Assembly (NCBI GenBank): GCA_028868825.1
Contig: JAGWTU010000002.1
Coordinates: 124,001 to 188,000 of the forward strand
DNA: 64,000 bases
Direction of reading: 5' to 3'
Source: Burkholderiales bacterium
GTDB lineage: Bacteria > Pseudomonadota > Gammaproteobacteria > Burkholderiales > Burkholderiaceae_C
Under the pieces are notes generated by a model. That model was not told the DNA's origin. It did no database searches and worked only from the letters and a program-made list of their open reading frames with translations. The position numbers and the translations under genes were made by a program. The stretch's first letter is position 1. Each line of letters starts with the position of its first letter. Positions 28,230-38,507 of the stretch are shown here, piece by piece.

Positions 28230-28793
28230 GTGCGTGCCGAGCTGAAGGCGCGCATGGCGCGGCGCGACTACGACGAGATCGCGACGATCCGCCGCGATTC
28301 GATCGACGGCCAGGCGCGCTACGCGCCGACGATCAGCGACATGCATTTCGGCGCCGGCCACGTCTGCCACAGCGTCGGCCGCCAGCGCTGGACGGCGCAG
28401 ACCACCGAGCGCGGGCTCGTCTATTGCGCCAGCGGCCATTGCATCCTCGTGCCGACGGTGTGCCGCAACGTCAGCCGCATCGAGCGCGTCAGCCCGGCCC
28501 GGCGCAAGCAGGCCGAGGCGCCGACGCCGGCGCCGGCGCCGGCGGCGACGATGGTGTCCGGCCCCGGCGCGGCGGGCGGTGTCAGCGAGGCCGGCGTCGT
28601 CGGCCACGGCACGGCCATGCAGGTCACCGGGCCTTATCTGCCCGCGTTCGCGGCCAACGGGACGACGCCTGCGACGCCGGCCCTGGTGCCCGATGTCAAC
28701 CCCGCCGTGCCCGAGCCGTCGCGCTGGGCGCTGACGCTGGCCGGCATCGGGTTCGTCGCGCTGATCGCGGCGCGCCGGCGCCGGCGCGACTGA
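28230..28793 (+). CDS. MHFG-type PEP-CTERM protein, signal peptide missing
   Basis: The frame encodes a mature MHFG-family domain: RAELKARMARRDYDEI, RRDSIDG, SDMHFG, GLVYCASGHC and ILVPTVCRNVS. A Pro/Ala/Gly-rich linker follows, then a C-terminal sorting signal: VPEPSRWALT, a hydrophobic helix and RRRRRD. Exosortase normally cleaves at PEP during export, which requires an N-terminal signal peptide. Family-like sequence continues in frame upstream to about 28170 (NPFVGDVAAAVDDY), but an in-frame TGA at 28143-28145 and absence of any hydrophobic segment mean no signal peptide can be made. Only GTG 28230 is a usable start. Probably a 5'-truncated remnant; no exosortase gene is in the window. Confidence 0.7.
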   Translation: MRAELKARMARRDYDEIATIRRDSIDGQARYAPTISDMHFGAGHVCHSVGRQRWTAQTTERGLVYCASGHCILVPTVCRNVSRIERVSPARRKQAEAPTPAPAPAATMVSGPGAAGGVSEAGVVGHGTAMQVTGPYLPAFAANGTTPATPALVPDVNPAVPEPSRWALTLAGIGFVALIAARRRRRD

Positions 28794-28808
28794 CCGCTGG
28801 CGAGCCGG

Positions 28809-29609
28809 CTATCGCGCCAGCGCCCACCGCGCGATGATCGCGTGCAGCGCGTCGAGCCCGTCGGTCAGCGCCGCCGGACCCGGCTGCAGGATCAGCGAGG
28901 ACTTGATCTCGTGCAGTTCGCCGTCGCGCACCGCGGGGATCGCCTCCCAGCCCGGCCGCGCGGCGACGCGCTCGGGCCTGAACTTCTTGCCGCACCAGCT
29001 GCCGATGATGATGTCGGGCGCCGCATGCACGATCTCCAGCGGGTCCGCGACGATGCGGTCGCGGCCCAGGCTGGCCGCGGCGCGGCGCGGGAAGATGTCG
29101 TCGCCGCCGGCGATCGCCATCAGCTCGCTGACCCAGCGGATGGCCGAGATCGGCGGCTCGTCCCATTCCTCGAAATAGATGCGCGGCCGTCGCGGCAGCA
29201 TCGCCGCGGCGCGCGCGACGGCATCGAGATGCGCCTGCAGCCGCCCGACATAGGCGGCGGCGCGCTCGCTTGCGCCGACCATCGCGCCCAGCCGCAGCAG
29301 ATAGCCCAGGATCTGGTCCACCGTGCGGTGGTTGCTGATCCAGACCTCGACGCCGCGCTTGATCAGCGCTTGCGCGATGTCGGCCTGCATGTCCGAGAAG
29401 CCTATCGCGAGGTCGGGTTCGAGCTCGAGGATGCGCTCGATCTTCGCGCTCGTGAAGGCCGAGATGCGCGGCTTGTCCTGGCGCGCGCGCGGCGGCCGCA
29501 CGGTGTAGCCCGAGATGCCGACGATGCGGTGCTCCTCGCCGAGCGCGTACAGCGCCTCGGTCGATTCCTCGGTCATGCAGACGATGCGGGTCGGGTAGGT
29601 CGCGGTCAT
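28809..29609 (-). CDS. BtuF/FhuD-like cobalamin or siderophore-binding protein
   Basis: This 266-residue protein has the helical-backbone metal-receptor (ABC periplasmic-binding type III) pattern: TRIVCMTEESTEALYALG at the start, ISGYTVRPP, then IERILELEPDLAIGFSD and a C-terminal ARPGWEAIPAVRDGEL. Family members bind vitamin B12 or Fe-siderophores. No signal peptide is visible (MTATYPTRIV), which is odd for a periplasmic receptor but is seen in some annotated cobalamin-binding proteins of this group. Its ATG overlaps the GNAT stop by 4 nt, so the genes are translationally coupled. No permease or ATPase gene is nearby. Confidence 0.78.
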   Translation of the reverse strand: MTATYPTRIVCMTEESTEALYALGEEHRIVGISGYTVRPPRARQDKPRISAFTSAKIERILELEPDLAIGFSDMQADIAQALIKRGVEVWISNHRTVDQILGYLLRLGAMVGASERAAAYVGRLQAHLDAVARAAAMLPRRPRIYFEEWDEPPISAIRWVSELMAIAGGDDIFPRRAAASLGRDRIVADPLEIVHAAPDIIIGSWCGKKFRPERVAARPGWEAIPAVRDGELHEIKSSLILQPGPAALTDGLDALHAIIARWALAR

Positions 29610-30130
29610 CGGGTTTCGTGTCGCAGGTACAGCCGCTCGGTCGCCGCGAGTTCGACGTCGGGGTGGGCGGCGGCGGCGAAGCCGAGCCGCTCGAGCAGGC
29701 GGATCGAGCGCGCATTGTCGGCCTCGACCTGGGCACGGAATTCGACGATGCGGTGCGCGGCGCGCAGATGCGCGAGCATCGCCGCCGTCGCCTCCCACGC
29801 AAAACCCCGGCCCCAGGACGCGGGTTCGAGGACATAGGCCACCCAGGCGCGGCGGCGCGCGATCAGCGTCGCCTGCACATAGCCGATCGGCGGGCCGCCA
29901 TGCGGCGCGACGATCCAGTTGCACCAGACCTCGCTGCCGTCGGCCGGACCGCCGGCGCTTTGCCGCGCATAGACCTCGCGGAGCGCGGCGACCGAGGCCG
30001 GCGCGTCGACATCGAGATGGCGATAGATGGCGGCCTGCGCCAGCACGCGGTACATCGCCTCGGCATGCTCGGTGCCCAGCGGCTCGAGCGCGAGCCGCGG
30101 CGTCGCCAGCGCCGGTTCAGCCCGAGCCAT
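29606..30130 (-). CDS. GNAT family N-acetyltransferase
   Basis: This 174-residue protein resembles RimJ/RimL-like acetyltransferases: an N-terminal TPRLALEPL strand, AYVLEPASWGRGFAWEA as the acetyl-CoA loop (Q/RxxGxG/A-like), and a late VEADNARSIRLLERLGF segment typical of the family. The substrate could be a protein N-terminus or a small amine and is not predictable. It overlaps the upstream TPR gene by 14 nt and the downstream receptor gene by 4 nt, giving a compact three-gene minus-strand operon. Confidence 0.85.
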   Translation of the reverse strand: MARAEPALATPRLALEPLGTEHAEAMYRVLAQAAIYRHLDVDAPASVAALREVYARQSAGGPADGSEVWCNWIVAPHGGPPIGYVQATLIARRRAWVAYVLEPASWGRGFAWEATAAMLAHLRAAHRIVEFRAQVEADNARSIRLLERLGFAAAAHPDVELAATERLYLRHETR

Positions 30131-30866
30131 GGCGGGCCGCCGCGAGGCGCTTCAGCGACTCGGCGTTGAGTTCGCGCGTCGTCGCGCCCCAGCCGCGCGT
30201 CATGCGGTCGATCTCGGCCTGCACGCGCGCCACGGTGGCCTGGTCGCCCTGCGCGCGGGCCCAGATCTCGTATTCGACCCAGGCGGCGAAGGTGCCGTAA
30301 CGCGAGGTCACCGATTCGAACTCGGCGCGCGCGGCCGTCGCGCGACCGGCGCCGCCAAGCGCGACGGCGTACAGCAGCGCGACCTCCTCGGCGCGGAACA
30401 TCGGGTTGCGCTGGCGCAGCGATTCGATCTGCGCCAGCGCCTCGTCGTGGCGGCCGCAGGCGAGGCAGGCGCGCGCGGCGCCGAAACCGATCTCGAGGTC
30501 GGACGCGAAGGGCCCGCGCAGACAGTCCTCGTACAGCCGCGCCGCTTCGTCCGCCTGCCCGTCGTCGAGCAGCGCCGCGGCCAGCCGCATCTGGTGCTGC
30601 GCCGTCGGCTGCTCGGCGTAGAGCGCGCGCGCCTCGCGCAGCGCGCCGCCGGGGTCGATCGCCCGCACGGCCACCGTCATCGCGCGCCGCGCACCGCGCT
30701 GCAACCCCGAGCGCGGCAGGATCACCGCGACGAGGTAGACCAGGCTGCCGAACAGGGGAAAGAAGAAAAGGATCAGCAGCCAGTACAAGGGCTGGCCGGT
30801 GCGCACGGCGTGCACCGCGCAGATCAGCGCCAGGATGATGTGCAGGCTCAGTCCTGCGATCTCCAT
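30117..30866 (-). CDS. TPR membrane protein with PLDc_N-like N-terminus
   Basis: This 249-residue protein starts at ATG 30866, which has AAGGAG 6 nt upstream. Two hydrophobic segments (about 5-25 and 28-53, including LYWLLILFFFPLFGSLVYLV) resemble the PLDc_N membrane hairpin, after which the protein is soluble and helical with TPR-like repeats (DDGQADEAARLYEDCL, ACGRHDEALAQIESL). It is probably an inner-membrane scaffold. Function is unknown. First gene of the operon with GNAT and the BtuF-like receptor. Confidence 0.72.
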   Translation of the reverse strand: MEIAGLSLHIILALICAVHAVRTGQPLYWLLILFFFPLFGSLVYLVAVILPRSGLQRGARRAMTVAVRAIDPGGALREARALYAEQPTAQHQMRLAAALLDDGQADEAARLYEDCLRGPFASDLEIGFGAARACLACGRHDEALAQIESLRQRNPMFRAEEVALLYAVALGGAGRATAARAEFESVTSRYGTFAAWVEYEIWARAQGDQATVARVQAEIDRMTRGWGATTRELNAESLKRLAAARHGSG

Positions 30867-30937
30867 GAAGACTCCTTGGCAGGCTTGCGAGAACAAAAGT
30901 TCGCCATTTGACCACTCCGTATTCGGGGTCGACGGAG

Positions 30938-30956
30938 TACCCCTTGAGCGGGCGAT
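30938..30956 (+). promoter_or_regulatory. 19-nt motif shared with the quinate-operon promoter region
   Basis: The sequence TACCCCTTGAGCGGGCGAT matches 37450-37468 at 16 of 19 positions. It lies 86 bp before the TAXI receptor gene and includes TTGAGC (30944-30949), which has CATAAC 17 bp downstream as a possible promoter. A CTCCGT/ACGGAG inverted repeat (30915-30920, 30932-30937) lies immediately upstream. It may be a regulator site linking the transport and catabolic genes. Confidence 0.45.
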
Positions 30957-31041
30957 TCCGAATGGACATAACCATTCAACTGGGTAGATTCGACGGCCTC
31001 GTCGGCAGCGACGCCGCCTTAGCCCCTACACAGGAGAGTCC

Positions 31042-32013
31042 ATGTCCATCGTCCATCCGCGGCGGCGCCGCATCGTCCTCGGCGCGCTCGGCGCCTCCCT
31101 CGCCTCGGCGCTGCCGCGCGCGCAGGCCGCGTCGCGCTTCGTCACCGTGCTCACCGGCGGCCAGAGCGGCGTCTACTACCCGCTGGGCGTCGCGCTGTCG
31201 CAGGTCTGGGGCCATGCGCTGCCCGACGCGAAGATCAGCGTCCAGGCCACCAAGGCCTCGGCCGAGAACCTCAACCTGCTGCAGGACGGCCGCGGCGAGA
31301 TCGCGTTCACGCTCGCCGATGCGCTGTCCGACGCCTGGCGGGGCAGCGCCGAATCGGGCTTCGCGAAGCCGCTGACGAAGCTGCGCGCGGTCGCCGGCAT
31401 CTACCCCAACTACATCCAGATCGTCGCCAGCTCGGCTTCGGGCATCCGCACGCTCGCCGACCTCAAGGGCAAGCGCATCAGCGTCGGCGCGCCGAAGTCG
31501 GGCACCGAGCTGAACGCGCGCGCCATCCTCAAGGCCGCGGGCTTGGGCTACGGCGATTTCGCCAAGGTCGAGTACCTGCCGTTCGGCGAATCGGTCGAGC
31601 TGATGAAGAACCGCCAGCTCGATCTGACGCTGCAATCGGCGGGTCTGGGCGTGGCGTCGATCCGCGACCTCTCGACCTCGGTGCCCATCGTCATCGTGCC
31701 GATCCCGGCCGCCGTCGTCGCCAAGGTCGGCGACAGCGCCTACCAGCCGGCGACCATTCCTGCGCGCACCTACACGGGCCAGGAGATCGAGGTGCCGACG
31801 GCGGCGATCAAGAACTTCCTCGTCAGCCACGAAGGCGTGCCCGAAGATACCGTCTACGCGATGACGAAATCGATGTTCGAACACCTCGACCAGCTCGTCG
31901 CCGCGCACAGCGCGGCCAAGGGCATCCATCGCGACACGGCGACGCAGGGCACGACGGTGCCGTTCCACGCCGGCGCCCAGCGGTACTACCGCGAAGTCGG
32001 GCTGATGAAGTGA
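31042..32013 (+). CDS. TAXI family TRAP transporter substrate-binding protein
   Basis: This 323-residue periplasmic receptor has an Arg-rich signal peptide (HPRRRRIVLGALGASLASAL, cleavage near AQA) that could be Tat or Sec. Conserved family features include VTVLTGGQSGVYYPLG at the mature start, GEIAFTLADAL and LKGKRISVGAPKSGTE. TAXI receptors work with a fused 4TM-12TM permease, and that gene overlaps the stop here. The ligand is probably a small carboxylate; proximity to the quinate/shikimate operon is suggestive only. Confidence 0.93.
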   Translation: MSIVHPRRRRIVLGALGASLASALPRAQAASRFVTVLTGGQSGVYYPLGVALSQVWGHALPDAKISVQATKASAENLNLLQDGRGEIAFTLADALSDAWRGSAESGFAKPLTKLRAVAGIYPNYIQIVASSASGIRTLADLKGKRISVGAPKSGTELNARAILKAAGLGYGDFAKVEYLPFGESVELMKNRQLDLTLQSAGLGVASIRDLSTSVPIVIVPIPAAVVAKVGDSAYQPATIPARTYTGQEIEVPTAAIKNFLVSHEGVPEDTVYAMTKSMFEHLDQLVAAHSAAKGIHRDTATQGTTVPFHAGAQRYYREVGLMK

Positions 32014-34025
32014 CGACCGACGAGGCGCCGCGCGGCGGCCGCGCGCTGCTCGCCGTGGCGGTGACGTTCTCGACGTTCCAGATCGTCACCGCGGCCTTCA
32101 GCCCCTGGTCGAGCTCGGTCGTGCGGGCGGTGCACGTCGGCTTCCTGCTGCTGCTGACCTTCGCGCTGCACCCGCCGTTGCGGCGTCGCGCCGTCGGCCC
32201 GTTCATCGGCTGGACGATGGGCGCCATCGCCTTCGCGGGCGGCCTCTACCACTGGGTCTACGAGGCCGACCTGATCCAGCGCGCGGGCGATCTGACGACG
32301 GCCGATTTCATCGTCGGCACGCTCACCATCGTGCTCGTGTTCGAGGCCGCGCGCCGCATCATGGGGCCGGCGCTGCCGCTGATCTGCGCCGCCTTCCTGC
32401 TCTACGGCCTGTTCGGTCAGCACCTGCCGGGCGCGCTCGCGCACCGCGGCTACGGCGTCGACCAGATCGTCTCGCAACTGGGCTTCGGCACCGAGGGCCT
32501 CTACGGCACGCCGACGTACGTCTCGTCGTCGTACATCTTCCTCTTCATCCTCTTCGGCGCCTTTCTCGAACAGGCCGGGATGATCCAGCTCTTCACCGAT
32601 TTCGCGCTCGGCCTCGTCGGCCACGCCAAGGGCGGCCCGGCCAAGGTGGCGGTGATCTCTTCGGCGCTGATGGGGACGATCAACGGCTCGGGTGTGGCCA
32701 ACGTCGTGACGACCGGGCAGTTCACGATCCCGCTGATGAAGCGCTTCGGCTACCGCGCCGAATTCGCCGGCGGCGTCGAGGCCACGGCGAGCATGGGCGG
32801 CCAGATCATGCCGCCGGTGATGGGCGCGGTGGCCTTCATCATGGCCGAGACGATCAACGTGCCCTATGTCGAGATCTGCAAGGCGGCGGCGATTCCCGCG
32901 CTGCTGTATTTCTGCACGGCGTTCCTGATGGTGCACCTCGAGGCCGGACGCCGCGGCCTCGTCGGCATGCCGCGCGCCGAATGCCCCGACCCCTGGGCTG
33001 CGCTGCGGCTGCGCTGGTACCTCGTGCTGCCATTGGCGATGCTCGTCTGGCTGCTCTTCGCCGGCTACACGCCGCTGTTCTCGGGCATGGTCGGGCTGGC
33101 GCTGACGGTGGTGCTGATCTTCGGCGCCGCGCTCACGCGACGCTTCGGCCCGCTGCCGCTGCGGCTGCTGTTCTGGATCGTCGTCGGCGTTGCCGCGTCG
33201 GGCTTCTTCCGCTGGGGCATGGCCGCGGTGATGGTGCTGGTGGCGGCGCTGGCGCTGGCGCTGGTCTTCGCCCGCGGCGGGCGCGCGACGCTGCGGCTGG
33301 CGCTGCAGGCGCTGGCCGACGGCGCGCGCCACGCGCTGCCGGTGGGCGTGGCCTGCGCGCTCGTCGGCGTCATCATCGGCGTGCTCACGCTCACCGGCGC
33401 GGCGACGAGCTTCGCCGGCGCCATCATCGACATCGGCCACAACAGCCTGTTGGCCAGCCTCGTGCTGACGATGCTCGTGTGCCTGGTGCTCGGCATGGGC
33501 ATACCGACGATCCCGAACTACATCATCACGAGCTCGATCGCCGCGCCGGCGCTGCTGCAGCTGGGCGTGCCGCTGCTGGTCTCGCACATGTTCGTGTTCT
33601 ATTTCGGCATCATGGCCGACCTCACGCCGCCGGTGGCGCTGGCGGCCTTCGCGGCGGCGCCGATCGCGCGCGCCTCGGGCATGAAGATCGGCTTGGAGGC
33701 GATGCGCATCGCCGTCGCCGGCTTCGTGATCCCGTACATGGCGGTCTACGACGCGGCGCTGATGCTGCAGGGCGGCAACTTGTGGGACACCGCGTATATG
33801 GTGTTCAAGGCGCTGATCGCGATCGCCCTGTGGGGCGGCGCGGCGATCGGCTATTGGCGCGCGCCGCTGAGCTGGTTCGAGCGCGCGGCGGCGCTCGTCG
33901 CCGCCGGCCTGCTCGTCGCCGCGCTGCCGCTGACCGACGAGCTGGGCCTGGCGCTGGCCGCCGCGCTGGCGCTGGGCCATGGCTGGCGCCACCGCCCGGC
34001 CGCGGCAGCGCCTTCGGGTCCGTGA
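32010..34025 (+). CDS. TRAP transporter fused 4TM-12TM permease
   Basis: This 671-residue membrane protein begins at a GTG overlapping the receptor stop as GTGA. The first ~170 residues are the DctQ-like 4TM part and the rest the DctM-like part, with conserved GSGVANVVTTG, ASMGGQIMPPVMGAVAF and GMGIPTIPNYI. It moves substrate delivered by the TAXI receptor using an ion gradient. The 3' end overlaps the DUF1850 start as GTGA. The three genes are translationally coupled. Confidence 0.93.
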   Translation: MTTDEAPRGGRALLAVAVTFSTFQIVTAAFSPWSSSVVRAVHVGFLLLLTFALHPPLRRRAVGPFIGWTMGAIAFAGGLYHWVYEADLIQRAGDLTTADFIVGTLTIVLVFEAARRIMGPALPLICAAFLLYGLFGQHLPGALAHRGYGVDQIVSQLGFGTEGLYGTPTYVSSSYIFLFILFGAFLEQAGMIQLFTDFALGLVGHAKGGPAKVAVISSALMGTINGSGVANVVTTGQFTIPLMKRFGYRAEFAGGVEATASMGGQIMPPVMGAVAFIMAETINVPYVEICKAAAIPALLYFCTAFLMVHLEAGRRGLVGMPRAECPDPWAALRLRWYLVLPLAMLVWLLFAGYTPLFSGMVGLALTVVLIFGAALTRRFGPLPLRLLFWIVVGVAASGFFRWGMAAVMVLVAALALALVFARGGRATLRLALQALADGARHALPVGVACALVGVIIGVLTLTGAATSFAGAIIDIGHNSLLASLVLTMLVCLVLGMGIPTIPNYIITSSIAAPALLQLGVPLLVSHMFVFYFGIMADLTPPVALAAFAAAPIARASGMKIGLEAMRIAVAGFVIPYMAVYDAALMLQGGNLWDTAYMVFKALIAIALWGGAAIGYWRAPLSWFERAAALVAAGLLVAALPLTDELGLALAAALALGHGWRHRPAAAAPSGP

Positions 34026-34450
34026 CGCTGGCCTCGGCCCTCGGCGCGCTGTGCCTGAGCGCCGGCAACTGGCACGCGGCGCTGCCGGCGACGGCGTTCA
34101 CGCTGCGCTGGACGCATTCGATCGAGAAGATCGAATGGGACGAGGACTACGAGATCGCCGGCGCCTGGCTGCTGCTGTCGCAGGCGCGCATCCGCGGCTC
34201 GGGCGCGGGGATGGAGCCGCCGGCCGGTGCGCGGCTCTTCGATGGCGCCTGGCATTACCGGCCCGCCGACCGCTGGCGCCGCCGCCTGCTGCTGGCGCGC
34301 TCGGTCTATGCCGCCGACTACCGCATCTGCATCGCCGGCGGCTGCCGCCCGCTGTCCGACTGGATCCCGGTGGCCGCCGGGACGACGACGCTCAGCGCCT
34401 GCGCTCAGAACAGCCAATCTGGCAGCAGCAGCGAGATCGGCGGCACGTAG
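34022..34450 (+). CDS. DUF1850 domain-containing protein
   Basis: This 142-residue protein starts with GTG overlapping the permease stop. The N-terminus is hydrophobic, a short signal or anchor, and the family motif FTLRWTHSIEKIEWDEDYEI follows, with SGAGMEPP later. DUF1850 proteins are commonly encoded with TAXI-TRAP permeases; their role is not established. The last 46 nt overlap the 3' end of the convergent dctM gene, so the tail SACAQNSQSGSSSEIGGT may be a late extension. Confidence 0.82.
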   Translation: MTLASALGALCLSAGNWHAALPATAFTLRWTHSIEKIEWDEDYEIAGAWLLLSQARIRGSGAGMEPPAGARLFDGAWHYRPADRWRRRLLLARSVYAADYRICIAGGCRPLSDWIPVAAGTTTLSACAQNSQSGSSSEIGGT

Positions 34451-35682
34451 GTCACGAGGACGAGGAAGGCCAGCAGCAGCAGCGTCCAGGGCAGCGCCGC
34501 GCGCGCCACGGCGACGATCGGCATCTTCGTGATCCCCGCGGTGACGAACAGGTTCAGCCCGACGGGCGGCGTCACCATGCCGATCTCCAGGTTCACGACC
34601 ATGATGATGCCCAGGTGCACCGGGTCGATGCCGAGCCGGCTGGCGATCGGGAACAGGATGGGCGCCAGGATCAGGATGATGCCGGTCGGCTCCATGAACA
34701 TCCCGGCGGCCAGCAGCAGCAGGTTAACGATGACGAGGAACTGCCAGGCCGGCATGCCGGCGCCGACGATGGCCTCGGCGATCTGCTGGGGAATGCGCTC
34801 GGTCGTCAGCACATGCGCGAAGAGCAGCGCGTTGGCGACGATGAACATCAGCATCACCGTCACCTTGCCGGCCTCGATCAGCACGCCCGGCACCTGCCTG
34901 AAGCCGATGTCGCGGTAGACGAAGAGCGCGATCGCGAAGGCATAGACGGCGGCCACCGCGGCCGCCTCGGTGGGCGTGAAGATGCCGCCATAGATGCCGC
35001 CGAGGATGATGACGATGAGCAGCAGCCCCCACAGCGATTCGCGGCCCGAGCGCAGCACCTCGGCCAGCGTCGCGCGCGGCTGGCGCGGCAGGTCGAGGTG
35101 GCGCGCGCGCCAGTAGATCGCGACCATCAGCAGCAGCCCGAGCAGGATGCCGGGCACGACGCCGGCCATGAACAGCTTGCCGACCGAGGTCTCGGTGGCG
35201 GCGCCATAGACGACCATCACGATCGACGGGGGGATCAGGATGCCCAGCGTGCCGGCGTTGCAGACGACGCCGGCGGCGAAGGGCTGCGGGTAGCCGGCGC
35301 GCACCATGCCGGCGATGACGATGCCGCCGACGGCGACGACGGTCGCCGGCGACGAGCCCGAGACGGCGGCGAACAGCATGCAGGCCAGCACCGAGGCCAT
35401 CGCCAGCCCGCCGTGCAGATGGCCGACGCAGGCATTGGCGAAGCGGATCATGCGCCGCGCGACGCCGCCTGTCGTCATGAAGGCGCCGCCGAGGATGAAG
35501 AACGGGATCGCCAGCAGCGTGTAATGCTCGCTCGTCTCGTAGATCTTCAGCGCCAGCGAGGCCGGCGAATCGGGCGCGAAGGCGAGGATCGTCAGCAGGG
35601 ACGACAGGCCCAGCGACACCGCCACCGGCATCCCCATCGCCATGAAGACGATGAGCAGCGCGAAAAGCATCGCGACGGTCAT
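34405..35682 (-). CDS. dctM: TRAP transporter large permease, DctM family
   Basis: This 425-residue protein has about 12 membrane segments, with the N-terminal AMGMPVAVSLGLSSLL, the motif AAVSGSSPATVVAVGG, and GTLGILIPPSIVMVVYG typical of DctM. It forms the transport channel with DctQ. Its ATG overlaps the dctQ stop by 4 nt. The 3' end overlaps the convergent DUF1850 gene by 46 nt. Confidence 0.94.
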   Translation of the reverse strand: MTVAMLFALLIVFMAMGMPVAVSLGLSSLLTILAFAPDSPASLALKIYETSEHYTLLAIPFFILGGAFMTTGGVARRMIRFANACVGHLHGGLAMASVLACMLFAAVSGSSPATVVAVGGIVIAGMVRAGYPQPFAAGVVCNAGTLGILIPPSIVMVVYGAATETSVGKLFMAGVVPGILLGLLLMVAIYWRARHLDLPRQPRATLAEVLRSGRESLWGLLLIVIILGGIYGGIFTPTEAAAVAAVYAFAIALFVYRDIGFRQVPGVLIEAGKVTVMLMFIVANALLFAHVLTTERIPQQIAEAIVGAGMPAWQFLVIVNLLLLAAGMFMEPTGIILILAPILFPIASRLGIDPVHLGIIMVVNLEIGMVTPPVGLNLFVTAGITKMPIVAVARAALPWTLLLLAFLVLVTYVPPISLLLPDWLF

Positions 35683-36227
35683 GGCGTGCCGCCGCGGGCG
35701 GCCTCTTCTTCGGCCGCGAGGTCACGGTGCCTGAGCGCATCCTCGGCCTCGTCGCCGAGCAGGCTCGCGCGCTCGCCGCGCAGCAGCCGCAGCCCGATCT
35801 GGCCGAAGCGCAGCGCCAGCAGCGCGAACCCGAGCGGCAGCACGATGCGCGGGATCCAGCTCGCGATCGGGATGTCCTGCATCAGGATGCCGACATCGTG
35901 CATCTTCAGCACGTACTGCGTCGCACCCCAGACGACGATCAGCGCGTAGGCGATGCACAGCGCCGTGGCCAGCAGCGCCACCGCGCGCGCCGCGCGGGAG
36001 CCGAGCTTGCGCACGACGACATCGACGCCGATATGCGCGCCGACGCGCACGCCGTACGACATGCCGATGAAGATCAGCCAGGCGAACATCACGCCGGTGG
36101 CCTCGAGCGCCCAGCTGTAGCTGTAGCCGAAGACATAGCGCGCGACGACCTGGGTGAAGGTCAGCAGCGTCATCGCCGCCATCAGCAGCGCGATCAGCCC
36201 TTCCTCGAGGCGCTCGAGCCAGCGCAT
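35679..36227 (-). CDS. dctQ: TRAP transporter small permease, DctQ family
   Basis: This 182-residue, four-helix inner-membrane protein has the usual FTQVVARYVFGYSYSWALE region at the first loop and an amphipathic helix before the third segment. The C-terminal 25 residues are charged (EAEDALRHRDLAAEEEAAR), longer than in many DctQ proteins. It lies 13 bp after dctP and overlaps dctM, forming dctPQM. Confidence 0.92.
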   Translation of the reverse strand: MRWLERLEEGLIALLMAAMTLLTFTQVVARYVFGYSYSWALEATGVMFAWLIFIGMSYGVRVGAHIGVDVVVRKLGSRAARAVALLATALCIAYALIVVWGATQYVLKMHDVGILMQDIPIASWIPRIVLPLGFALLALRFGQIGLRLLRGERASLLGDEAEDALRHRDLAAEEEAARGGTP

Positions 36228-36240
36228 GCCGCGTCGAGGC

Positions 36241-37593
<1,353 letters not shown>

Positions 37594-38457
37594 ATGAAAC
37601 AAGAATTTTCGCTAGCGCACCTCACGGTACTGGGCTGCCCGCCGCCCGAGATGGTTTACATCGCGGCGCGCGCCGGCTACGACTACGTCAGCATCCGGCC
37701 GATCTACATGGGTCTGCCGGGCGAGCCGAATTACGCGCTGGCCGACAACCCGCAGATGCTGCGTCAGACCAAGCGCGCGCTGGCCGCCACCGGCGTGCGC
37801 GTGCACGACATCGAGCTCGCGCGCGTCTACGAAGGCCTGCATCCGACCAAATACCTGCCGGCGATGGAAGTCGCCGCCGAACTCGGCGGCAAGGCCGTGC
37901 TGTCGAGCATCTGGGGCGGCGAGCGCGATTTCTATATCGAGAAGTTCGCCCAGATCTGCGACCTGGCGAAACCGTTCGGGCTCACCGTCGATCTCGAATA
38001 CGTGCCCATCGCCGCGGTCGCCAACCTCGCCCAGGCCGTCGACGTGCTGCGCGAGGTCGACCGCAGCAATGCCGGGCTGATGATCGACATGCACCATTTC
38101 CACCGCGCCCGCGACAACCCGGCCAACCTCGACGCGCTGCCGCGCGAATGGTTCCATTTCGCCCATCTGTGCGACGCGCCGCCCGAGATCCCGACCGACC
38201 GCGCCGAGATGATCCGCATCCTGCGCGAGGCCCGGCTGTATTCGGGCGAGGGCGGCATCGACATCGCGGCCATCCTCGCCCACCTGCCGCCCTGCGTCTA
38301 TTCGATCGAATCGCCGAACAAGGAACTGCACGAGGAGATCGGCTACGCCGAGCATGCGGCGCGCTGCCTCGAATCGCTCAAGGCCTACCTGGCGCGCAGC
38401 GCGGCCGCGGCCGGCACGCCGGCGACGGCCCTGCGCTCGACCGTCGGCGCGCTGTGA
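37594..38457 (+). CDS. Sugar phosphate isomerase/epimerase (AP-endonuclease-2 fold)
   Basis: This 287-residue TIM-barrel protein starts at ATG 37594 (MKQEFSLAHL). Features include AGYDYVSIRPIYM near the start, LTVDLEYVPIAAV with a likely metal-binding Glu, AGLMIDMHHFHRA with Asp/His ligands, and YSIESPNKEL with a late Glu. The fold covers xylose isomerase-like enzymes, IolE-type dehydratases and 3-dehydroshikimate dehydratases, so the reaction could be a dehydration or isomerisation of a cyclic acid. First gene of the dehydroquinate operon; a QuiC-type protein of the same fold closes it, so a distinct substrate is likely. Confidence 0.8.
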   Translation: MKQEFSLAHLTVLGCPPPEMVYIAARAGYDYVSIRPIYMGLPGEPNYALADNPQMLRQTKRALAATGVRVHDIELARVYEGLHPTKYLPAMEVAAELGGKAVLSSIWGGERDFYIEKFAQICDLAKPFGLTVDLEYVPIAAVANLAQAVDVLREVDRSNAGLMIDMHHFHRARDNPANLDALPREWFHFAHLCDAPPEIPTDRAEMIRILREARLYSGEGGIDIAAILAHLPPCVYSIESPNKELHEEIGYAEHAARCLESLKAYLARSAAAAGTPATALRSTVGAL

Positions 38458-38507
38458 GACGATTTGGCGGACCCCACCACCTCGAGCCACCGGCATCGCG
38501 TCCCGTC

